Part shown: piece by piece, positions 41,175 through 49,322 of the stretch
Layout of the letters: each line of letters opens with the position of its first letter
Numbering within the stretch: the first letter of the stretch is position 1
NCBI RefSeq assembly: GCF_004011505.1
Contig: NZ_SAUN01000001.1
Span: 9,265,501 to 9,329,500 of the forward strand
DNA: 64,000 bases
Direction of reading: 5' to 3'
DNA from: Nonomuraea polychroma
GTDB taxonomy: Bacteria; Actinomycetota; Actinomycetes; Streptosporangiales; Streptosporangiaceae
Notes under the pieces: model-generated
What the model was told of the DNA's origin: nothing
The model's input: the letters and a program-made list of their open reading frames with translations, nothing else
Databases searched by the model: none
Translations under genes and position numbers: made by a program

Positions 41175-42410
41175 ATGAGCGTGACTCTCTCCGCCACTTT
41201 GGCGGCGAACGAGGACATCGAACGAAGACGACGCGCCGGGGAACGTGTGCTGCACCTGGCCTTCGGTGAGGCGGGGCTGCCCGTCCACCCGGCGCTGCGC
41301 GACAAGCTGGCCGCCGCGTCAGAACGCAACGGCTACGGGCCGGTCGCGGGGGTGCCCGGGTTGCGGGCCGCGGCAGCGGGCTACTGGGAACGACGGGGGC
41401 TCGCCACCGACCCCGAGCTGGTCGTCTGCGGACCGGGCAGCAAGTCGCTGCTGTACGGCCTGCTCCTGGCGATCGGCGGAGACATCGTCTTGCCCACGCC
41501 CAGCTGGGTCAGCTACGCCGCACAGGCCGATCTGGTGGGCTCGCGCCCGATCCTGGTGCCCGCACCACCAGGAGAGGGCGGAGTGCCGGATCCCGACCTG
41601 GTGGCCGCCGAGGTGCATCTCGCCAGGGCCCAGGGCAGGACCGTGAAGTCCGTACTGGTCACGCTGCCTGACAACCCGACAGGACGGCTGGCCACGCCGG
41701 AGAGCATCCGCAGGCTGGTGGAGGTCGCCCGCGAACTCGATCTGATGATCATCTCGGACGAGATCTACCGGGACCTGATGCACGACCCGGCCCTGCCGTA
41801 CACCTCGCCTGCCGAGCTCGCGCCGGAGCGCACGATCATCACCACCGGGCTCAGCAAGAGCCTGGCGCTGGGCGGCTGGCGGATCGGCGTGGCCAGGCTG
41901 CCCGCGGGCGCGCCCACCCTGCGCAGGCAACTGCTGGCGGTGGCCAGTGAGATCTGGTCGGCGCCTGCCGCTCCCGTACAGGAAGCCGCCGCCTACGCCT
42001 TCAGCGAGCCTATGGAGCTGACCGCGCGTATCGCGCTCAGCCGCCGGCTGCACGGCACGATGGCACGGGCGGTGTACGAGAGATTCGCCGAGATCGAGGC
42101 TCGCACGCCGGTGCCGCAGGGCGGCTTCTATCTCTATCCCGACCTGAGCCACCTGAGACTCGGCGGCTCCGCCGAGATCACCAAGATCCTTCTGGAGGAG
42201 CACGGCATCGGCGTCCTGCCCGGACACGCCTTCGGTGACGACCCCGCCGCGGCCAGGATGCGGGTGGCGGTCAGCCTCCTCTACGGCGAGACGACCGAGC
42301 AGCGCATGGTCGCGCTGACCAGCCACGACCCGCTCCAGCTGCCCTGGATCGCGGACAGTCTCGACCATCTGTCGACGGGGCTGAAGGAGCTCGCGCTGGT
42401 ACGGCACTGA
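41175..42410 (+). CDS. Pyridoxal-phosphate aminotransferase, class I/II
   Basis: 411 residues from the ATG at 41175. Fold type I aminotransferase: LHLAFGEAGLPVHPALRDKL, NGYGPVAGVPGLRAAAAGYW, TLPDNPTGRL (PLP-ring Asn), IISDEIYRDL (Asp/Tyr), and the Schiff-base Lys in TTGLSKSLALGGWRIG with the phosphate-binding Arg. The substrate is not assignable; sequence style is that of aspartate/aromatic aminotransferases with N-terminal truncation of the arm. The divergent LysR gene suggests control by an amino or keto acid. Confidence 0.9.
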   Translation: MSVTLSATLAANEDIERRRRAGERVLHLAFGEAGLPVHPALRDKLAAASERNGYGPVAGVPGLRAAAAGYWERRGLATDPELVVCGPGSKSLLYGLLLAIGGDIVLPTPSWVSYAAQADLVGSRPILVPAPPGEGGVPDPDLVAAEVHLARAQGRTVKSVLVTLPDNPTGRLATPESIRRLVEVARELDLMIISDEIYRDLMHDPALPYTSPAELAPERTIITTGLSKSLALGGWRIGVARLPAGAPTLRRQLLAVASEIWSAPAAPVQEAAAYAFSEPMELTARIALSRRLHGTMARAVYERFAEIEARTPVPQGGFYLYPDLSHLRLGGSAEITKILLEEHGIGVLPGHAFGDDPAAARMRVAVSLLYGETTEQRMVALTSHDPLQLPWIADSLDHLSTGLKELALVRH

Positions 42411-42502
42411 ACGGCACATGGAGCCCTGCCCGACGTCATGTCACAGTTAGGCGAATCTTTCCCCAAGAGCGGGTTTACCCTCCCCCAAAAGGGGGCTCTG
42501 AC

Positions 42503-42538
42503 CTGCGGAAACACCCTATCTGCAGAAACCTGCAAAAG
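42503..42538. repeat. Short direct repeats upstream of the GNAT gene
   Basis: CTGCGGAAAC (42503-42512), CTGCAGAAAC (42520-42529) and a partial CTGCAAAAG (42530) follow a CCCCC-AAAA-GGGGG hairpin at 42482-42495. They could be regulator binding sites for the downstream gene. Confidence 0.3.
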
Positions 42539-42591
42539 ATCTTCCTAACTGCATGGTTACGTGCACGGTGCGCACCCCTCATCATGTGCTC

Positions 42592-43236
42592 ATGCCCGCT
42601 CTTGTCACCCTGTCCGGGCGCTCCGTGCGCCTGGAACCTCTCAGCCTTGCGGCGGTCGATGACCTGGTCGCCGCGGCGAGTGAAGACCGTTCCACATACG
42701 CCTTCACTCGCGTCCCGAACGGTCGGGACGAGATGGCCTCCTACGTGGAGGCCGCTATGGCTGAGCAGGCGGAGGGCCGCACGTTGCCCTTCGCCATCCG
42801 GTGGCTGAACACCGACCGCGTGGTCGGTGCCACCCGTCTCATGCACCTGGAGTACTGGCAGGGCCCCATGCCCTGGCCTCCGGGTACACGCGGCGCGGTG
42901 GGCGAGATCCCGTCCGTGGCCGATATCGGTTACACCTGGCTGGGCGCCTGCGCCCAGGGCACGGGGGTCAACCGGGAGAGCAAGTTCCTCATGCTCTCGC
43001 ACGCCTTCGAGACATGGAACGTCCACCGCATCACCCTGAAAGCAGACGTACGCAACATCAGATCCCGGGCCGCCATCGAGGCCCTCGGCGCACACTTCGA
43101 CGGGGTGCGGCGAGCGGATAGCCGAGGCGCCGACAACACGGTCCGAGATACCGCGTTCTACTCGATCCTGAACTCCGAATGGCCGCTCGTCCGGGAGCGA
43201 CTGGCCATGAGGATGGGACTGGTCGAGGCAGCCTGA
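42592..43236 (+). CDS. GNAT-family N-acetyltransferase (RimJ-like)
   Basis: 214 residues from the ATG at 42592; an in-frame ATG at 42553 is possible, and neither has a clear ribosome binding site. RimJ/RimL-like pattern: LVTLSGRSVRLEPLSLAAVDDLVAAA, VVGATRLMHLEYW, IGYTWLGACAQGTGVNRESKFLMLSHAFETWNVHRITLKADVRNIRSRAAIEALGAHFDGVRR. The acetyl-CoA loop is AQGTGVNRE. These enzymes acetylate protein N-termini or small amines. A strong terminator follows. Confidence 0.88.
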   Translation: MPALVTLSGRSVRLEPLSLAAVDDLVAAASEDRSTYAFTRVPNGRDEMASYVEAAMAEQAEGRTLPFAIRWLNTDRVVGATRLMHLEYWQGPMPWPPGTRGAVGEIPSVADIGYTWLGACAQGTGVNRESKFLMLSHAFETWNVHRITLKADVRNIRSRAAIEALGAHFDGVRRADSRGADNTVRDTAFYSILNSEWPLVRERLAMRMGLVEAA

Positions 43237-43251
43237 GAACCCGTCCGCCAC

Positions 43252-43290
43252 GGCCCCGCCCCAGTTTTCTGGGCGGGGCCGGTATTTTTT
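43252..43290 (+). terminator. Rho-independent terminator after the GNAT gene
   Basis: GC-rich stem GGCCCCGCCC / GGGCGGGGCC with an AG-TTTT-CT tip, followed at 43285-43290 by six T. It starts 15 bases after the GNAT stop codon. Confidence 0.88.
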
Positions 43291-43448
43291 CCTGCCTGCA
43301 TTCGCTCTGCATGACACGCCCCCGCGATGCGTCACGCCCTAGCCGACACCCATCAGCATCCGGGGGCATGCTCAACACCTGATTGAAGACGGATCAACAG
43401 CACGGTTAACGATCAACCTGGATCTAGGTGACGAGCAAGGATAGACCT

Positions 43449-43469
43449 ATCATTTGGTAACAAAATGAT
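43449..43469. promoter_or_regulatory. Inverted repeat upstream of the AfsR-like gene
   Basis: ATCATTT and AAATGAT arms with a 7-base spacer, 23 bases before the start codon. It is one of the few AT-rich spots in the window. It could be an operator, possibly autoregulatory. GATCAAC also occurs twice upstream (43392 and 43411), 19 bases apart. Confidence 0.35.
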
Positions 43470-43492
43470 CCATTGGCTGGGAGACTGACGGC

Positions 43493-46400
43493 ATGGCTGG
43501 TCAGAGCGTTGAGGGCGGGCTGCGGTTCGCCGTGCTCGGTCCTGTCCGCGCGTGGCGTGATGGCCGGGAACTCGACCTGGGCACCCCACTGCAGCGTTCC
43601 ATTCTCGGCATGCTGCTCCTGCGGGAGGGCCGCGCGGTCACTCCCAACGAGATGATCGACGCGGTCTGGGGTGAGGACGCGCCGCCGCGTGCCCTGGGCG
43701 CGCTGCGTACCTACGTCTCCAGGCTGCGTACGGTGCTCGAGCCGGAGCGGCCCGCGCGTTCCCGCCCGGAGCTGCTGACCTCCATCGGCCGGGGCTACGC
43801 GCTGCGGCTGCCCGCGGACGCGCTGGACCTGACCAGGTTCGAGCGCGGCATCGCCGGCGCCGAGTCCGCACGCAAGGGCGGCCGGCTGCGCGAGGCCGCC
43901 GAGGGGCTGCGGGCCGCTCTGGCGTTGTTCGAGGGCGAGCCGCTGGCCGGCGCCGTGGGGCCGTACGCCGAGCACCAGCGGGACCGGCTGATCGAACGGC
44001 GCATCAGCGTCGTCGAGACCCTGATGGACGTGGACCTGGAGCTCGGCAACCACGCGCGGATCGTCTCCGAGCTGATCGCGCTGACCGCCGACCACCCGCT
44101 GCGCGAGCGGCTGCGTGCCCAGCTCATGCTGGCCCTCTATCGCTGCGGGCGGCAGGGCGACGCGCTCAACGTGTTCACCGAGACCCGTGAGGCGCTGATC
44201 GACGAGCTCGGCATCGAGCCCGGGCCCGAGCTGACCGCGCTGCACCAGCGCATCCTGGCCGCCGACCCGGCGCTGGCCGCCGCACCGCTCCCCGCCGAGG
44301 CACCCGCCGGCGAGTCCGCCGCCGAGGAGGAGCCGCCGCACACGCACGAGCTGCCCCGCCCCGCTCAGCTGCCCGCCGCCGTCAACGATTTCACCGGCCG
44401 CAAGGAGCTGGCCGGCCGCCTGCGCACGCTGCTGTCGGCCCAATCGGCTGCCGAAGGCGTGCCGGTCGCGGCGATCTCCGGCATCGGCGGCGTCGGCAAG
44501 ACGACGCTGGCCGTGCACGTGGCGCACGCGGCGGACGACCTGTTCCCCGACGGCCAGCTCTATGCCGACCTGCGCGGCTACGGCGACGAGGCGACCGCGC
44601 CCGAGTCGGCGCTGGGCGGGTTCCTGCGCGCGCTCGGCATCCCGGCGGACGTCATCCCCGACGGGCTCGCCGAGCGGTCGGCGCTCTACCGGTCGATCCT
44701 GGCCGACCGCCGCATCCTCGTGCTGCTGGACAACGCCCGCGACGCCCGTCAGGTCAGCCCGCTGCTGCCGGGCTCGCCCGGCTGCGCGGCCATCGTGACC
44801 AGCCGGGTCAAGCTGGCCGACCTGCCGTCGGCCAGGCTCATCGACCTGGACGTGATGGAGCCGGACGAGGCGTTGTCGTTGTTCGCGGCGGTGGCCGGGC
44901 CCGAGCGAGTGGCGGCCGAGCACGGCGCGGCCATGGACGTGGTGGCCGCGTGCGGGTTCCTGCCGCTGGCGGTGCGGATCGTGGCGGCCAGGCTGGCCGC
45001 GCGCCCCTCGTGGACGGTCGCCTCGCTGGTGTCCAGGCTGGCCGACGAGCAGCGCCGCCTGGACGAGATGCGGGTGGGCAACCTGGCCGTGGAGGCCACC
45101 TTCGCGCTCGGCTACGGTCAGCTCGATCCCGTCGCCGCGCGCGCGTTCCGGCTGCTGTCGCTGCCGAACGGGCCCGACATCTCCTCAGAGGCCGCCACGG
45201 CCGTGTTGTCGATGAGCGAGTTCGAGGCCGAGGAGGTGCTGGAGTCGCTCGTGGACGCGAGCCTGTTGGAGGCGCCCGCGCCCGGCCGCTACCGCTTCCA
45301 CGGCCTGCTCAAGCTGTTCGCCCGCCGCGAGCTGAACAAGACCGAGCGGCCCCAGGCCCGTGCGCTGACCCTGCGCCGGCTCATCGGCTTCTACCTGGCC
45401 TCGGCGCAGTCCGCGCACCGGCTGGCCTACGAGGGCAGCATGATCCCGGCCAACCTGGTGGTGGTCGGGAGCGGGCGGACGTTCGGCTCGGCCGACGAGG
45501 CCGTGGCGTGGCTGATCTCCGAGGGCGACTCGTTGTTCGCGGTCATCAACCAGGCCGCCGCGGGCTCGCGTACCGGCGAGCAGCTGCTGCCCGCCGCGGA
45601 TCTGCTGGTCGCGATGGAGCCGCTGCTCGAGTCCGGCACCCACACGCGCGAGTTCGACCAGGGCACCCGTGCCGTGCTGGCCACCGCGCAGAGCATCGGC
45701 GACGAAGCGAGCGAACTGCGGGCCCGCTACGTGCTGGGCCGGGTCCTGTTCGCCGGCAGCCGGTTGCGGGAGGCCGAGGAGCAGTTCAGGCGCGTGCACG
45801 AGCTGTCGGTCGAACGCGGCGAGAAGATCGTCATGGGCGAGGTGCTCAACGCCCTGGCCGTCGTCGTCGGCAGCCAGCGCCGCCACACCGAGGCGCTGGC
45901 GCTGTTCGACTCGGCGATGGGCTTCTACCGCGAGAACGGCGTGCCGGCCGGCGAGGCCTTGGTCCTCAGCTACTCGGCCCGCGACCACCTGGGCCTGAGG
46001 CGGCCCGAGGACGCCATCGCGGCGGCGGAGAAGGGCCTGGCCATCTTCACCGAGATCGGCAGCGGCGCGGGCACCGCCCGGGCCCGTTACCACCTCGGCA
46101 TCGTGTTGTCCCGGGTCGGCCGGCTCACCGAGGCCGTGCACCACCACGCCGAGTGCCTGGCCTTCTTCCGGGCCAGCAAGCAGCGCGTCTGGGAGCAGCG
46201 CGTGTGCTCCCGGCTGGCCGAGACGTTCATCGCGGCCGAACGCTATCCCGACGCCGTACGCCACGCGGAGCAGGCCCTCGTGGTCTCGCGGGAGATCGGC
46301 CACCCCTACGGCGAGGCGCTCTCGCTGACCGTGCTGGGCAAGGCGCTGCGCGGCCTCGGCAGCGTGACGAGGAGCTCGGACTGCCTACGGCAGGCCTTCG

Positions 46401-46495
46401 AGATCTTCTCCCGGCTCGGCGCTCCGGAGGCCGGGGACCTCAAGGTCCTGCTCGACACCATCCCCGACCCCGCCGGGAAGGTCGTCGAGTCCTGA
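43493..46495 (+). CDS. AfsR/SARP-type large transcriptional regulator (winged helix-BTAD-NB-ARC-TPR)
   Basis: 1000 residues. OmpR-like winged helix (about 10-95; LGTPLQRSILGMLLLREGRAVTPNEMIDAVWGEDAPPRALGALRTYVSRLR), BTAD domain (100-250), NB-ARC STAND ATPase with P-loop GIGGVGKTT (330-338), LVLLDNARDARQV and AAIVTSR, then about 400 residues of TPR-like helices (LRARYVLGRVLFAGSRLREAEEQFRRVHELS; ARYHLGIVLSRVGRLTEAVHHH). This is the architecture of AfsR, a global activator of secondary metabolism that is controlled by ATP binding and phosphorylation. No adjacent biosynthetic cluster is evident, so targets are probably elsewhere. GGGAG precedes the start. Confidence 0.94.
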   Translation: MAGQSVEGGLRFAVLGPVRAWRDGRELDLGTPLQRSILGMLLLREGRAVTPNEMIDAVWGEDAPPRALGALRTYVSRLRTVLEPERPARSRPELLTSIGRGYALRLPADALDLTRFERGIAGAESARKGGRLREAAEGLRAALALFEGEPLAGAVGPYAEHQRDRLIERRISVVETLMDVDLELGNHARIVSELIALTADHPLRERLRAQLMLALYRCGRQGDALNVFTETREALIDELGIEPGPELTALHQRILAADPALAAAPLPAEAPAGESAAEEEPPHTHELPRPAQLPAAVNDFTGRKELAGRLRTLLSAQSAAEGVPVAAISGIGGVGKTTLAVHVAHAADDLFPDGQLYADLRGYGDEATAPESALGGFLRALGIPADVIPDGLAERSALYRSILADRRILVLLDNARDARQVSPLLPGSPGCAAIVTSRVKLADLPSARLIDLDVMEPDEALSLFAAVAGPERVAAEHGAAMDVVAACGFLPLAVRIVAARLAARPSWTVASLVSRLADEQRRLDEMRVGNLAVEATFALGYGQLDPVAARAFRLLSLPNGPDISSEAATAVLSMSEFEAEEVLESLVDASLLEAPAPGRYRFHGLLKLFARRELNKTERPQARALTLRRLIGFYLASAQSAHRLAYEGSMIPANLVVVGSGRTFGSADEAVAWLISEGDSLFAVINQAAAGSRTGEQLLPAADLLVAMEPLLESGTHTREFDQGTRAVLATAQSIGDEASELRARYVLGRVLFAGSRLREAEEQFRRVHELSVERGEKIVMGEVLNALAVVVGSQRRHTEALALFDSAMGFYRENGVPAGEALVLSYSARDHLGLRRPEDAIAAAEKGLAIFTEIGSGAGTARARYHLGIVLSRVGRLTEAVHHHAECLAFFRASKQRVWEQRVCSRLAETFIAAERYPDAVRHAEQALVVSREIGHPYGEALSLTVLGKALRGLGSVTRSSDCLRQAFEIFSRLGAPEAGDLKVLLDTIPDPAGKVVES

Positions 46496-46787
46496 GTACA
46501 GCTCGTCGTCCAGACGTGTCATCCACACATGGTTGATCAAGGCTGTCCTTTTGGGTGTCACGATGGCGCTCGCGATTGGCGGTCAATCGGAAGCCCATTC
46601 GATCTAGCCCGGCCGGTCATCCTCACCACCACGCGTCGCTAGGGGGCCCGGTAATCCGGATGCTCCGCGTGGCGGCTAGCCGCCTCACACAGACGACCGG
46701 CCGGACCTGACACGGCCCTCGAACCCCCCAGGTCCGTGTCCTGACTAAAGCCTTCACCCGGGGAGTCAACGTCCAATCAACGGCGAA
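46496..46787. other. Structured 292-base gap between convergent genes
   Basis: No gene is seen. Several perfect inverted repeats nest or interleave: CCGGCCGGTC (46609-46618) with GACCGGCCGG (46695-46704) enclosing the 14-bp palindrome GGCGGCTAGCCGCC (46671-46684); CGGACCTG (46702-46709) with CAGGTCCG (46729-46736); and GACACGG (46709-46715) with CCGTGTC (46734-46740). At least part is likely to be a terminator for the AfsR-like gene; a structured RNA is possible. Confidence 0.5.
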
Positions 46788-48191
46788 TCAAAGCACGAAG
46801 TAGCCCTCGGCGATGAGCGGCCTGACCGCGTCGGAGTCGGGGATCTCGCCGTCTCCCACCAGCTCGGCGATCACGTTGAGCAGCGGCCCGAGTGCCAGCT
46901 CGCCGTCGCACACGCCGGCCAGCGCGGCCTCCACCGTGCCGACCTCTCTGCTGCGCCGCAGCCCCTGCGTCTGGCGCAGCACGATGCGCATCGGGTCCTC
47001 CGCGCCCGGCAGCCCGATACGCTCGTCGAGCAGCCCGTCGACGGTACGCAGCCGGGCGGCGTCGAGTCCCTGCGCCCGGTGCGCGGTCGCGATCGAGTCG
47101 AGCACAGAGTCCACGTAGTCGCCCACCGGGAGCACCACCTGGTGGGCGAGGTGCTCGACGCGGACGACCGGATCGAGCGTGCCGGAGTTGCGCATGGTGA
47201 TCCAGCCGAAGCCGATGCCCTCGACCTTGCGCTCGTCGAACCAGGCCAGCCACTGGTCGTACAGCTCCACGTAGCGTGCCGTGCCCTGCTCGGCGGCATC
47301 CCTGAGCCACAGCTCGACGTATTCGGCCGGGTCCTGCACGTCCCGCTGGACCACCCAGGCGTCGCAGCCGGTCTCACGCAACCAGCCGCCCACCCGGTCG
47401 TGCCAGTCCTCGCCCTCGACGTGCAGCCAGTTGGCCAGGAAGTGGGCCTGGCCGCCCGGGTTGAGGTGGCGGGGCGTCCTGCGTACGAGGTCGCGGCAGA
47501 AGCCGTCGCCATCCTCGCCCGACTCGCGATAGGTCAGCTTCCGGTCCCGCGCGGGGGCGATGACGAACGGTGGATTGCTCACGATCAGGTCGAACCGCTC
47601 GTCCTCCACCGGTTCGTACATCGAGCCCGCCCGCGCCCGGACCCCCTCGATCCCGGACAACGCCCAGCTCAGCCTGGCCAGCTCCAGGGCACGAGGGTTG
47701 AGGTCGGTGGCCACGATCTCCTCCGCCCTCCCGGCCAGATGCAGCACCTGCACGCCGCAGCCGGTGCCCAGATCGAGCGCGCGCTGGACCGGGCGGCGGG
47801 TGACCAGTTGCGCGAGATTCGCCGACGCGCCGCCCGCTCCCACCACATGGTCGGGGCGCAGCGCCGGGTCGCCCGGCCGGACCTTGCGGTCGGAGACCAG
47901 GTAGCCGCCGGTCTCCCAAGGCTGGAGGTGGACGTCCGCACGGATCTGGTCGCCGTCGGCCGTGACCAGCCCGGAATCGAGCACCTCGGGCGCCACGTCC
48001 GCGGCCGGGACGGGCACTCCCAGCCACCACAACCTGATCAACGTCGCCAGCGGGTCGCCGTCCGCGGTCGCCCGTAGCGCCGGAACCAGCTCCTCGCGGG
48101 CCAGGGCCGACGCGGCCATGCTCCCTAGTCGATCGCGTACGCCGTCGATGGTGTATCCGGTTTCGAGGAGGTGATGGCGCAGTCGTTCCAC
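46788..48191 (-). CDS. Class I methyltransferase with NPPF motif (HemK/RsmC-like), actinobacterial
   Basis: 467 residues from GTG. The N-terminal ~130 residues form a helical domain (LIRLWWLGVPVP; LVTADGDQIRADVHLQPWETGGYLVSDRKV) common to actinobacterial 'DUF7059/methyltransferase' proteins. The catalytic domain has motif I ALDLGTGCGVQVLHLAGR, ATDLNPRALELARL and NPPF (DLIVSNPPFVIAP), the signature of enzymes that methylate exocyclic amino groups of bases or Gln side chains. The C-terminal ~170 residues are an extra domain. A protein-glutamine or RNA substrate is plausible. Copy 2 of the dispersed repeat begins 50 bases upstream of its start. Confidence 0.85.
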   Translation of the reverse strand: MERLRHHLLETGYTIDGVRDRLGSMAASALAREELVPALRATADGDPLATLIRLWWLGVPVPAADVAPEVLDSGLVTADGDQIRADVHLQPWETGGYLVSDRKVRPGDPALRPDHVVGAGGASANLAQLVTRRPVQRALDLGTGCGVQVLHLAGRAEEIVATDLNPRALELARLSWALSGIEGVRARAGSMYEPVEDERFDLIVSNPPFVIAPARDRKLTYRESGEDGDGFCRDLVRRTPRHLNPGGQAHFLANWLHVEGEDWHDRVGGWLRETGCDAWVVQRDVQDPAEYVELWLRDAAEQGTARYVELYDQWLAWFDERKVEGIGFGWITMRNSGTLDPVVRVEHLAHQVVLPVGDYVDSVLDSIATAHRAQGLDAARLRTVDGLLDERIGLPGAEDPMRIVLRQTQGLRRSREVGTVEAALAGVCDGELALGPLLNVIAELVGDGEIPDSDAVRPLIAEGYFVL

Positions 48192-48241
48192 AAGTCCATC
48201 CTTTCACCGCGGACGCCCACGCATGATCCGATACTGATCCG

Positions 48242-48307
48242 ATGGTGGCGCTCGCACTGGGCTACGCCGGTTACGCAAGCTCCCGCTCTCCACCCCGGCT
48301 CGCCGCT
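48242..48307. repeat. Dispersed repeat, copy 2
   Basis: 66 bases closely matching 39936-40002 in the same orientation. As with copy 1, it lies just upstream of a leftward gene (here the methyltransferase at 46788-48191). Confidence 0.7.
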
Positions 48308-48417
48308 TCGCACAGTGCTCATACTGTTACTTATGTAGCCAAGCATTCTGCAAGCGCGGGACAAGTGGGGCACGGTATCTCTAGGGATGCCAGCACGTCA
48401 TCCCGAGGAGTGGGCCC

Positions 48418-48720
48418 ATGCTGATCCCTTGCTTGGCTTGCGAGTCCCGGTTCGGGCCCGATGAGTACTTCAGCGCCTGCTCGGACTACAACCGCGGCAT
48501 GGATCTGGTCTCGTGGACGTGTCCGCGCTGCGGGAACCGTGATGACCTTCGCGTGCTGCCCGGAGAGCTCGGGTTCGGCTACCCGTACCGGGGCAGGTTC
48601 GACGTGCACGCCCGGGTCCGGGTGCCCGGCCTGCGCAGGCAGCGCGGCGATCTGCGCCTGGACATCTCTCTCGACCGGGCGAGCTGGCACGTTCCCACGC
48701 GCCTGCGCCAACCGGCCTGA
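48418..48720 (+). CDS. Small zinc-ribbon protein, function unknown
   Basis: 100 residues. The ATG at 48418 is preceded by GAGGAG at ideal spacing. Two Cys pairs form a likely zinc ribbon: PCLACESRFGPDEYFSACSDY (CxxC) and WTCPRCGNRDDL (CxxC). The second half is Arg-rich with alternating charged residues (RGRFDVHARVRVPGLRRQRGDLRLDISLD), which suggests a beta-rich nucleic-acid or protein binding surface. I do not recognise the family. It stands alone between the methyltransferase and the hydroxyacid dehydrogenase pseudogene. Confidence 0.65.
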   Translation: MLIPCLACESRFGPDEYFSACSDYNRGMDLVSWTCPRCGNRDDLRVLPGELGFGYPYRGRFDVHARVRVPGLRRQRGDLRLDISLDRASWHVPTRLRQPA

Positions 48721-48751
48721 CCGGCGCGTTCCGCCCTGACGGGCACGCGGG

Positions 48752-49230
48752 CTACGCAGGCGCGGCGGCCGGCTCCGGGTTCTCGCCGCGCAGCAGCCGG
48801 GCGATGTCCGCCACCAAGGCCTCCGCCAGCTCCTCCCTGGTCTCCCCCGTCGCCTCGTCCAAGCGTGGTGTCAGGACCACATTCGGCAGTCTGATCAGCG
48901 GATGTGACGGGTCGAGCCACTCGCCTTCGAAGTGATCGAGCCCGGCACCGCCCACCTGTCCCCTGCGCAACGCGTCGACCAGTGCGGTCAGGTCGTGCAG
49001 CGCGCCGCGTGACGTGTTGAGGTAGATCGCCCCCGGACGCATCGCGCCGAACTCGGCGTACCCGAACAGGCCCCTGGTCTGGCGGTGAGCGGCACGTGCA
49101 GTGACACGACGTCTGCCTCCCTCAGCAGCGCGGGCAGCATCTCGGCCCTGGCCTGAGCTGTCCATGCCGGCGGAGCAATGGAGCGCCACCGGCTCCATCC
49201 TGCCCACCTGAACCCTGCCTCGCGTCGCGC
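48752..49230 (-). pseudogene. D-isomer-specific 2-hydroxyacid dehydrogenase remnant, frameshifted
   Basis: The C-terminal part of the NAD-binding domain is readable: FGAMRPGAIYLNTSRGALHDLTALVDALRRGQVGGAGLDHFEGEWLDPSHPLIRLPNVVLTPR. The catalytic His expected after LTP is Arg (TPRLDEAT). Upstream, EADVVSLHVPLTA is in another frame, so a frameshift lies near 49080, and a stretch near 49150-49200 resembling MEPVALHCSAGMD is in a third frame. The substrate-binding N-terminus is absent. The gene is dead. Confidence 0.75.
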
Positions 49231-49322
49231 CCCAGCAGCTGACCCGCTCGCCGGCACTTCCGCAACCCCCACAGATTCGCTTGATATACCGCATCTATAC
49301 CGGCCCCTGGTCGGATACGCCT

